From NCBI GenBank assembly GCA_030595845.1, contig JAUVCL010000126.1, forward strand, positions 1 through 5,642: DNA of 5,642 nt, given 5' to 3'. This DNA is from Campylobacterota bacterium. GTDB lineage: Bacteria > Campylobacterota > Campylobacteria > Campylobacterales > Sulfurovaceae. The notes under the pieces are model-generated. The model was not told the origin of the DNA and did no database searches. It saw only the letters and a program-made list of their open reading frames with translations. Of this stretch, positions 1 through 4,511 are shown in pieces (position 1 is the stretch's first letter; the number at the start of each line of letters is the position of its first letter). A program made the position numbers and the translations under genes.

Positions 1-739
1 CGTTATCTGAGATAGTTTTTACAGAAGCTGCAGAATCAGTTGAAACTTGTTTCACTGAAGCACTTGCATTTGTATTTGTATATTCTACAGATGCTCTTGT
101 ATCATTTGAAACTGTTTTTACAGAATCGCTAGTATTGGTAGCAACAGTGTTTACAGAAGCTGAAGAATCATTAGAAACTGTTTTTACAGAAGCTGAAGAG
201 TCATTAGAAACTGTTTTTACAGAATCTCTACTGTCATTAGAAACTGTTTTTACAGAAGCTGAAGAATCGTTAGAAACAGCCAATACAGAATCTTTCATAT
301 CTTTAGAAGCCACAGTTGAAGCATCTTTAAGATCTTTTGTTGTGTTAGTGATAGAGTCTTTAGTGTCTGTAGATAGAGAAATCGCAGTATCTCTACTGTC
401 TTTAGATGTAGATAACTCAGCAACTTTAAGGTCATCAGAAACTTTTACTGAAACATCTTTACTATCTTTACTTACGTTAGATACGGTTCTTTCAGCACTT
501 TTAGTTGTTTCAACAGCACCGTCTTTTAAACTTACAAAAGAATCTTTTGCATCTCTACTCATGCTAATGAACGCATCAGTCATATCTTTAACCATTGAGT
601 TCATATCAAAATCAGAGTCTGATTTTTTCTCTGCTTGTTGTACTGGTGCTTTAGCAGCAGGTACTTGTGGAGCTGTTTCAGCATTTACGCTTGTTAGTAA
701 TGCAGCAAGTACTACAGAAGTTGTAATTAATTTTTTCAT
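1..739 (-). CDS. Secreted hendecad-repeat protein, 3' end cut by window
   Basis: This minus-strand frame is open from an ATG at 737-739 to the window edge: 246 codons with no stop, so the C-terminus is missing. Residues 1-20 (MKKLITTSVVLAALLTSVNA) form a typical Sec signal peptide with probable cleavage at VNA/ET, so the product should be exported. Residues 21-60 are a Pro/Ala/Lys-rich linker and a short acidic segment. From residue 61 the protein is nearly all 11-residue repeats: 16 full units, with one 7-residue unit (ERTVSNV) after the second. The consensus is S-N-D-S-x-x-S-V-K-T-V. Small or hydrophobic residues recur at positions 4, 8 and 11, a 4-3-4 spacing that suggests an amphipathic helix or right-handed coiled coil; a surface stalk or fibre is also possible. 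An AGGGA ribosome binding site lies 6 nt before the start. I recognise no family and assign no function. The coding strand is secure; the structure is inferred. Confidence 0.9.
   Translation of the reverse strand, partial: MKKLITTSVVLAALLTSVNAETAPQVPAAKAPVQQAEKKSDSDFDMNSMVKDMTDAFISMSRDAKDSFVSLKDGAVETTKSAERTVSNVSKDSKDVSVKVSDDLKVAELSTSKDSRDTAISLSTDTKDSITNTTKDLKDASTVASKDMKDSVLAVSNDSSASVKTVSNDSRDSVKTVSNDSSASVKTVSNDSSASVNTVATNTSDSVKTVSNDTRASVEYTNTNASASVKQVSTDSAASVKTISDN
11..274 (-). repeat. 33-bp tandem repeats, eight units, 11 codons each
   Basis: Eight contiguous 33-bp units start at 11, 44, 77, 110, 143, 176, 209 and 242 on the plus strand. Each encodes one 11-residue repeat of the minus-strand protein. 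Units 176-208 and 242-274 differ at only two positions, and 143-175 is almost as close; 209-241 differs mainly in its middle, and the outer units are more diverged. Such near-identity suggests recent duplication by slippage or recombination. Because 33 is a multiple of three, gain or loss of units would keep the reading frame and alter only protein length. Confidence 0.9.
275..559 (-). repeat. Diverged 33-bp repeats with one 21-bp unit
   Basis: These are the older, diverged repeats of the same gene, visible mainly at protein level: SRDAKDSFVSL (527-559), KDGAVETTKSA (494-526), a 7-codon unit ERTVSNV (473-493), then six 11-codon units from 472 down to 275, such as SKDSKDVSVKV, SKDSRDTAISL and SKDMKDSVLAV. 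A single 7-residue unit among 11-residue units is what a helical coiled coil tolerates, since heptads and hendecads both preserve the hydrophobic stripe. Confidence 0.75.
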
Positions 740-745
740 TTTGGA

Positions 746-750
746 TCCCT
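746..750 (-). promoter_or_regulatory. Ribosome binding site of hendecad-repeat gene
   Basis: Read on the minus strand, AGGGA lies 6 nt before the ATG at 737-739. It fixes the start of the repeat protein immediately before the signal peptide and supports the minus strand as coding in a region where both strands are open. Confidence 0.7.
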
Positions 751-778
751 TTTGTTTTGATTATCCAAAAGTATAACG

Positions 779-824
779 TAACTTATATTAATAATAACTT
801 ATAATTATATAAAGTATAACTTAT
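779..824. promoter_or_regulatory. Three TAACTTAT direct repeats upstream of repeat-protein gene
   Basis: TAACTTAT occurs at 779-786, 795-802 and 817-824 (ATAAGTTA in the direction of the minus-strand gene). Two copies extend to ATAACTTAT. The spacings are 16 and 22 bp, and the cluster lies 40-85 bp upstream of the repeat-protein start, where its promoter should be. TATAAT-like words overlap it. This could be a set of regulator boxes, but the DNA is very AT-rich and chance similarity is possible. Confidence 0.3.
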
Positions 825-943
825 GATTGTTTTATTTGAATTTTTTCAAACAAGATATTTTTGATATATTATTAATAGTGTCTGTGTATATAAAAGGTTC
901 TTGCTCTTTGAATAAATAGTTAATTAAATAAAAAAGGAAGAAT

Positions 944-967
944 ATGTTAGCAGTATGTAATGGATAG
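944..967 (+). other. Possible 7-codon leader ORF (MLAVCNG)
   Basis: An ATG at 944-946 is preceded by a good ribosome binding site (AAGGAAG, 934-940) and followed by six sense codons and TAG at 965-967. The same frame then stays open for 25 more codons to TAA at 1043-1045, which overlaps the hairpin at 1004-1028. This could be a leader peptide, a decayed small gene with a nonsense mutation, or chance. A TATATA box at 887-892 could drive it. No match to a known leader peptide is recognised. Confidence 0.2.
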
Positions 968-993
968 TTAAAGTTTAACGATTCTGCTATACT
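967..993 (+). promoter_or_regulatory. Candidate promoter with palindromic operator
   Basis: GTTAAAGTTTAAC (967-979) is an odd-centred palindrome with 6-bp arms. It lies 8 bp before TATACT (988-993), a good -10 box. A start near 1000 would place the palindrome at about -33 to -21, where a repressor would block RNA polymerase. No gene starts directly downstream, so any transcript would be a small RNA or a long cspA leader. Weakly supported. Confidence 0.2.
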
Positions 994-1003
994 ACACGTA
1001 TTG

Positions 1004-1028
1004 AAAGATGATTTAGAGTATCATCTTT
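1004..1028. other. 8-bp stem-loop upstream of cspA
   Basis: AAAGATGA (1004-1011) and TCATCTTT (1021-1028) are perfect inverted repeats around a 9-nt loop. There is no immediate T-run after the stem, only a TTTT ten bases further on (1037-1040), so it is not a standard terminator. It could end a short upstream transcript or be a leader structure. Confidence 0.4.
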
Positions 1029-1061
1029 GGCTTGACTTTTATTAATGACCTTTGTTTGCAG

Positions 1062-1067
1062 TATTAT
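1062..1067 (+). promoter_or_regulatory. Candidate cspA -10 box
   Basis: TATTAT lies in an AT-rich tract about 75 bp before the cspA start. A transcript beginning near 1074 would have a leader of roughly 68 nt. No -35 box at proper spacing is visible; TTGACT at 1032-1037 is too far upstream. That would fit Campylobacterota promoters, which usually lack a conserved -35. Confidence 0.35.
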
Positions 1068-1141
1068 CTCCCCTAAGAACACTCCACTTTATATTTTCAG
1101 CACCTCAGTAATGATGTGTATAAACAACCAAAGGAATTGCA

Positions 1142-1360
1142 ATGGCAACTTTAGTAAACGGATCAGTAAAATGGTTCAACAGTGAAAAAGGTTTCGGTTT
1201 TATCGAACAAGAAAATGGCGGGAAAGATGTATTTGTACATTACCGTAATATCAATAGTAATGGTTATGATCGTGTTTCTCTCAATGAGGGGCAAAAAGTA
1301 ACTTTTGAAGTGACAGAAGGCGAAAAAGGCTTACAAGCTGAAAACGTTACTGGTCTTTAA
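1142..1360 (+). CDS. cspA: Cold-shock domain protein (CspA family)
   Basis: A complete 72-residue cold-shock protein consisting of one OB-fold, a cytoplasmic single-stranded RNA/DNA-binding protein that in this family acts as an RNA chaperone melting mRNA structure. The two nucleic-acid-binding motifs are clear: RNP1 as KGFGFI (residues 16-21) and RNP2 as VFVHY (30-34), along with the conserved VKWFN (9-13) and a C-terminal strand ending AENV. Tyr34 replaces the commoner Phe or His. Length matches the usual 65-75 residues. The start has an AAGGA ribosome binding site (1131-1135) 6 nt upstream. The 5' leader may be long, as for many csp genes, but whether expression is actually cold-induced cannot be read from the sequence. 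A hairpin and then a terminator follow, so the gene is probably transcribed mainly alone. Confidence 0.97.
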   Translation: MATLVNGSVKWFNSEKGFGFIEQENGGKDVFVHYRNINSNGYDRVSLNEGQKVTFEVTEGEKGLQAENVTGL

Positions 1361-1368
1361 GACTATTA

Positions 1369-1393
1369 CCATGGACAGAGTTTCCTGTCCTGG
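1369..1393 (+). other. Stem-loop just after cspA
   Basis: GGACAG (1373-1378) pairs with CTGTCC (1385-1390) around a 6-nt loop. CCA/TGG extend the stem by 3 bp past a bulged T. There is no T-run, so it is more likely an mRNA 3'-stabilising or processing structure ahead of the true terminator. Confidence 0.5.
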
Positions 1394-1406
1394 TTTAAAC
1401 AGTTTC

Positions 1407-1430
1407 AAAAAGAGACCAATAGGTCTTTTT
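1407..1430 (+). terminator. Rho-independent terminator of cspA
   Basis: GACC (1414-1417) and GGTC (1422-1425) form a stem around AATA. An A-run precedes the stem and five Ts follow (1426-1430), giving the usual hairpin plus U-tract. The flanking A-run and T-run can also pair with a 2-nt bulge, so it may act in both directions. It lies 47 bp after the cspA stop. Confidence 0.65.
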
Positions 1431-1452
1431 CAAAGCTGCTTAACGGAAACAT

Positions 1453-1659
1453 ATGAAAAGTAAAGAGGATGTTTTAGAAGCGTTAAATGAAGGTAAACAT
1501 CTCATCAGTAGCATTACAGGGATACAGTACACTCTGATCAATGCCAAGTTGCACACTCGCCATAGTACAAAAGGTGACTGGAATGAAAGTGATCTTAATT
1601 TTTATAATCCACCATCTTGGCTCAACCTAAAAATAATAGAAGACAAATCTACATCCTAA
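1453..1659 (+). CDS. Small protein of unknown function (68 aa)
   Basis: A complete 68-codon frame not recognised as a known family. The N-terminus EDVLEALNEGKHL (residues 5-17) looks like a short amphipathic helix, followed by probable strands (ITGIQYTLINAKLHTRH, 21-37) and an aromatic C-terminal part with NFYNPPSWLNLKII (49-62). There are no cysteines, signal peptide or membrane segment, so it is probably a small cytoplasmic alpha+beta domain. The start is supported only by a modest GGAA (1445-1448), 4 nt upstream. It lies 92 bp after cspA, beyond a terminator, so it needs read-through or its own promoter, which I cannot see clearly. The 'ALNEGK' helix-then-strand pattern loosely recalls small phage-type domains of the DUF2829 kind, but this is a weak resemblance and not an assignment. 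Confidence 0.7.
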   Translation: MKSKEDVLEALNEGKHLISSITGIQYTLINAKLHTRHSTKGDWNESDLNFYNPPSWLNLKIIEDKSTS

Positions 1660-1667
1660 TCATGGGA

Positions 1668-1686
1668 CAGAGTCTGATAGACTCTG
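1668..1686. other. 7-bp stem-loop after the 68-aa gene
   Basis: CAGAGTC (1668-1674) and GACTCTG (1680-1686) are perfect inverted repeats around TGATA, starting 9 bp after the stop codon. The stem is strong, but no T-run follows on either side, so it is a weak terminator at best or an mRNA 3' structure. Its left flank, CATGGGACAGAGT, resembles the CATGGACAGAGT next to the hairpin after cspA. Confidence 0.5.
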
Positions 1687-1763
1687 CTGATTTACATACT
1701 ATAAACCTATTCGCTCCTCCATAGATACTATCTTTTTACAATTTAAGATTAAGAAAAATTAGG

Positions 1764-1925
1764 CTACTTTTCTAAATGATTATCTGAAGATGGTCTAGAC
1801 TCAAATTCCTCTTCTTTGTTATCATCATTTTTCTTGTTTAGCTTTTTCTGACGCTTTTCTTCTTGTTTTTTCTGTTTTTCGAGTTCTCGACCCCGTTTTT
1901 CATAAGAATAGTTTGTTTTTGCCAT
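1764..1925 (-). CDS. Small highly charged conserved-type protein (53 aa)
   Basis: A minus-strand gene running from an ATG at 1923-1925 to TAG at 1764-1766. The first 32 residues are strongly basic and helix-forming (MAKTNYSYEKRGREL, then KQKKQEEKRQKKLNKK). The rest is acidic and Ser-rich (DDNKEEEFES, ending HLEK). It resembles the small conserved hypotheticals beginning MAKxNYSFEKRQ that I recall from many Proteobacteria, whose function is unknown. The lysine-rich helix would suit RNA or ribosome binding, but that is inference. The start is well supported: GGAGGT (1934-1939) is 8 nt upstream, and a GATAAT -10 box lies at 1963-1968. It has no signal peptide or membrane segment. It converges with the plus-strand 68-aa gene and diverges from the ATPase gene. 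Confidence 0.85.
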   Translation of the reverse strand: MAKTNYSYEKRGRELEKQKKQEEKRQKKLNKKNDDNKEEEFESRPSSDNHLEK

Positions 1926-1933
1926 TAGTAGTG

Positions 1934-1939
1934 ACCTCC
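1934..1939 (-). promoter_or_regulatory. Strong ribosome binding site of the 53-aa gene
   Basis: On the minus strand GGAGGT stands 8 nt before the ATG. It is the best Shine-Dalgarno sequence in the window and the main evidence that this very short frame is translated. Confidence 0.8.
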
Positions 1940-1962
1940 GTATTATGTACTGCTATCTCTAT

Positions 1963-1968
1963 ATTATC
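1963..1968 (-). promoter_or_regulatory. Candidate -10 box of the 53-aa gene
   Basis: GATAAT on the minus strand, within TATGATAATATAG and preceded by an A-run, would start transcription near 1956, about 30 nt before the start codon. No clear -35 box is visible. Confidence 0.45.
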
Positions 1969-2066
1969 ATACTTTTTTCGAGATAGTGCATAAAAGTTCA
2001 ATTACCACGGTATTGCTTAATAGCATACTTTAAATATTTAGCAACATAAAGCTGATTCTATCAAAC

Positions 2067-2082
2067 TTCATGTGCACATGAA
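2067..2082. promoter_or_regulatory. Perfect 16-bp palindrome, likely operator of ATPase gene
   Basis: TTCATGTGCACATGAA is identical to its own reverse complement and lies 48 bp before the ATPase start codon. A weak -10-like TAGATA sits at 2104-2109. If that were used (start near 2116), the palindrome centre would fall near -41.5, a typical activator position. If instead the TTCTAT at 2056-2061 were the -10, the palindrome would cover the start site, as for a repressor. It does not resemble the known CueR/MerR spacer-type boxes, so the regulator is unknown. Two other dyads lie nearby: GTATTGC/GCATAC with a bulge (2010-2027) and TAAATATTTA (2031-2040). Confidence 0.5.
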
Positions 2083-2130
2083 ATACACAGATGGGTGATA
2101 CCATAGATAAAAAGTCTTAAAAGGGTTAAG

Positions 2131-4452
2131 ATGAAAGATGTAGTGTGTGGTATGGATGTTGTAGAGGACTCTAAATTTAAAAGTACACATCATCATGAAA
2201 AATACTTTTTTTGTAGTGAATCGTGTAAAATAAAGTTTGATGCATCCCCTGACACTTATCTTCACACCTCCCTTGATGCAAACATAAAAACTTGTCCTGA
2301 TAACAGCTGTGACAGCAGTGCTCATGTGAGCAATGAAAATATGCAATATACCTGTCCTATGCATCCTGAGATCATAGAAGATAAGCCGGGGAACTGTCCT
2401 ATATGCGGTATGTCATTGGAACCGCTTATGGCTACAGAGCATGAAGATGATTCTGAGCTAAGAGATATGACACGTAGGTTCTGGGTGAGTACGGTATTGA
2501 CCTTACCTCTTTTTATCTTGGCGATGATACTCGATATGATGCCCTCCTGGTTACCTCAAAATGTATCAATACAAACTTTTTACTGGATAGAATTTCTCCT
2601 GGCAACGCCTGTGGTACTCTGGGGTGGCTGGTCATTTTTTGTAAGAGGCTGGCAATCACTTAGAACATGGAACCTCAATATGTTTACGCTTATTGCACTT
2701 GGAGTAGGGGTAGCATGGGTCTACAGTGTAGTAGGCTTACTTTTCCCCACGATCTTCCCACCACAGATGCAAGGAACTGACGGTACGGTACATGTATATT
2801 TTGAATCAGCCGCAGTGATCGTTACACTGGTTCTTATGGGACAAGTGTTGGAACTGAGAGCCAGATCCAACACCAATGAAGCCATAAAACTGCTTCTCTC
2901 TCTTGCACCCAATACGGCCACACTTATAGACCCTGATGGGTCAGAAACTGAGATCGCTACGGAAACAGTCAAGGTAGGAGATCTCCTACGTGTTCGTCCG
3001 GGGGGAAAGATACCTGTAGACGGTGTTGTTACGGAAGGTGAAAGCCATGTGGATGAGTCAATGGTCACGGGTGAACCTATTGCTGTTAAAAAAGTTTCTG
3101 GCATACAACTCATAGGTGCTACTATCAACAGTACGGGTACGCTTGTTATGAAAGCAGAAAAAGTAGGTTCAGATACCCTTCTCTCCCAGATCATCGATAT
3201 GGTTGCACAAGCACAGCGTTCACGCGCACCTATACAAAAACTGGCTGACCTTGTCGCCTTTTATTTTGTACCCGTGGTTGTTCTTGTCTCCTTACTGACC
3301 TTTGTGACATGGTATCTTGTTGGTCCTGAGCCGAAACTGGCTTATGCACTGGTCTCTGCTGTGGCTGTGCTGATCATCGCTTGTCCTTGTGCTTTGGGAT
3401 TGGCTACCCCTATCTCTATTATGGTGGGTACAGGGAAAGGTGCTTCAAACGGAGTACTCATCAAAAATGCGGAAGCCCTGGAGATTATGGAAAAAGTGAC
3501 CACACTCATTGTCGATAAAACAGGTACCTTAACTGAGGGCAAACCTAAACTTGTAGCCATAGAAACGCTTGGGGAGATGAAACAAAATGATTTTCTTCAA
3601 ATCACTGCTTCTGTTGAGCATGCCAGTGAACATCCCATCGCTCTTGCTATCGTTGAAGCACTTGAAAATCAAGATAGTCCATTACTTCCCGTTAAGAACT
3701 TTGATTCCATTACAGGGCAGGGGATCAGAGGGGTGGTCAATGGGCAGACTATTGTCATAGGAAACAGACCGCTATTTGACGCATTGGATGTAGATACAAA
3801 AGATCTTCAAAAAAGAGCCCAAGCATTGAGAGAAGATGGCGCTACAGTCGTACTTGTTGCGATAGACAATAAAGCTGCCGGACTCATCGCAGTAGCAGAT
3901 CCTATAAAAGAGACTACCCAAGATGCCATAGAAGCATTGCATGAAGAAGGGCTCAAAGTGGTCATGATCACTGGGGATAATCTCACTACGGCAAGTTCAG
4001 TAGCCAAAAAACTTGGCATCGATGAAGTGCATGCTGATGTACTCCCCGAAGGAAAAGCTGACATTGTCAAAGTACTTCAGGGACAAGGTGAGATTGTTGC
4101 TATGGCAGGCGATGGGATAAACGATGCTCCTGCACTTGCCCAGTCACATGTGGGCATTGCCATGGGGACAGGGACAGATGTTGCTATGGAGAGTGCAAGT
4201 ATCACCCTCATCAAAGGGGATCTGAGAGGTATCGTGAAAGCAAGACGTCTCAGTCGTGCTACCATGAAGAACATTAGACAAAACCTATTTTTTGCCTTTA
4301 TATACAATACTTTAGGTGTACCCATAGCAGCAGGAGTACTCTACCCATTCTTTGGACTATTACTCTCTCCTATGATCGCTGCAACAGCTATGAGCTTCTC
4401 CTCTGTTTCGGTCATTTTGAATGCATTGAGGTTGAAAAAAGAGACACTTTAA
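2131..4452 (+). CDS. copA: Cu(I)/Ag(I)-exporting P1B-type ATPase with YHS and metal-binding N-terminus
   Basis: A complete 773-residue heavy-metal P-type ATPase, an inner-membrane pump that exports monovalent copper or silver using ATP. A YHS domain (residues 1-44; CGM at 6-8, CSESC at 28-32) is followed by a linker with extra Cys and His (C55, C60, H65) and a zinc-ribbon-like heavy-metal-binding domain (YTCPMHPE 73-80, CPICGM 89-94). Eight membrane segments follow, roughly 116-136, 150-172, 182-206, 222-240, 374-396, 403-430, 716-738 and 740-764. Catalytic motifs: TGEP 313-316, CPC 418-420 in TM6, DKTGT 462-466 (phosphorylated D462), SEHP 499-502, TGDN 614-617, GDGIND 660-665. YN (725-726) and MSFSS (754-758) with CPC fit the Cu(I)/Ag(I) P1B-1 class. 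There is no classic CxxC HMA domain. The start is set by AAGGG (2121-2125) and the YHS domain beginning at once. Copper over silver is inference. Confidence 0.95.
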   Translation: MKDVVCGMDVVEDSKFKSTHHHEKYFFCSESCKIKFDASPDTYLHTSLDANIKTCPDNSCDSSAHVSNENMQYTCPMHPEIIEDKPGNCPICGMSLEPLMATEHEDDSELRDMTRRFWVSTVLTLPLFILAMILDMMPSWLPQNVSIQTFYWIEFLLATPVVLWGGWSFFVRGWQSLRTWNLNMFTLIALGVGVAWVYSVVGLLFPTIFPPQMQGTDGTVHVYFESAAVIVTLVLMGQVLELRARSNTNEAIKLLLSLAPNTATLIDPDGSETEIATETVKVGDLLRVRPGGKIPVDGVVTEGESHVDESMVTGEPIAVKKVSGIQLIGATINSTGTLVMKAEKVGSDTLLSQIIDMVAQAQRSRAPIQKLADLVAFYFVPVVVLVSLLTFVTWYLVGPEPKLAYALVSAVAVLIIACPCALGLATPISIMVGTGKGASNGVLIKNAEALEIMEKVTTLIVDKTGTLTEGKPKLVAIETLGEMKQNDFLQITASVEHASEHPIALAIVEALENQDSPLLPVKNFDSITGQGIRGVVNGQTIVIGNRPLFDALDVDTKDLQKRAQALREDGATVVLVAIDNKAAGLIAVADPIKETTQDAIEALHEEGLKVVMITGDNLTTASSVAKKLGIDEVHADVLPEGKADIVKVLQGQGEIVAMAGDGINDAPALAQSHVGIAMGTGTDVAMESASITLIKGDLRGIVKARRLSRATMKNIRQNLFFAFIYNTLGVPIAAGVLYPFFGLLLSPMIAATAMSFSSVSVILNALRLKKETL

Positions 4453-4494
4453 GATGTTAGAACATTAAAATATGATTTAATACAAAAACATCTT
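4451..4494. other. Nested inverted repeats between ATPase and yaeQ genes
   Basis: AAGATGTT (4451-4458, overlapping the ATPase stop codon) pairs with AACATCTT (4487-4494). Inside, ATTAAA (4464-4469) pairs with TTTAAT (4476-4481). Together they fill most of the 59-bp gap as a possible two-part stem. The right arm ends just before the yaeQ ribosome binding site (AGGAA, 4496-4500). There is no T-run, so it may be a stability or processing element and not a terminator. Confidence 0.4.
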
Positions 4495-4511
4495 TAGGAA
4501 AGAGACAAAAT

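Larger units (their letters stand above)
740..1141. other. Divergent AT-rich intergenic region
   Basis: This 402-bp gap separates the minus-strand repeat-protein gene from plus-strand cspA, so it should carry promoters in both directions. It contains three copies of TAACTTAT (779-824), a short hairpin TTTGAA/TTCAAA with a 4-nt loop (835-850), a TATATA box (887-892), a tiny ORF with a ribosome binding site (944-967), the palindrome GTTAAAGTTTAAC (967-979), a TATACT box (988-993), an 8-bp hairpin (1004-1028), and the probable cspA promoter and 5' leader (about 1062-1141). No tRNA, and no protein gene longer than a few dozen codons, is evident. A small RNA is possible but not demonstrated. Confidence 0.6.

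Noticed and set aside
11..274. CRISPR array
   Set aside because: The repeats are contiguous 33-bp units without unique spacers and lie in a continuous coding frame.
135..776. Plus-strand 213-codon frame with repeated VFTEAEESLE units
   Set aside because: It is the mirror of the minus-strand repeat gene: the 33-bp periodicity makes both strands open. The minus strand has the signal peptide and ribosome binding site, whereas this frame has neither and runs into AT-rich intergenic DNA.
965..967. Programmed TAG read-through (recoding)
   Set aside because: No known recoding signal is evident, and the downstream 25-codon frame has no recognisable protein. Decay or chance is simpler.
1668..1686. 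Terminator of the 68-aa gene
   Set aside because: The stem is strong but has no T-run on either strand, so I list it only as a stem-loop.
1371..1686. Mobile element or integron-like cassette around the 68-aa gene
   Set aside because: The flanking similarity is only about a dozen bases, and there is no recombinase, target-site duplication or typical attC structure.
2068..2364. Minus-strand 98-codon frame
   Set aside because: It is antisense to the start of the ATPase gene, has no ribosome binding site, and its translation looks like non-coding shadow.
2721..3194. Minus-strand 157-codon frame inside the ATPase gene
   Set aside because: Antisense shadow of well-conserved ATPase sequence, with a Ser/Thr/Pro-rich product typical of the reverse strand of a coding gene. 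The frames at 3342-3560, 3807-4070 and 4077-4325 are rejected for the same reason.
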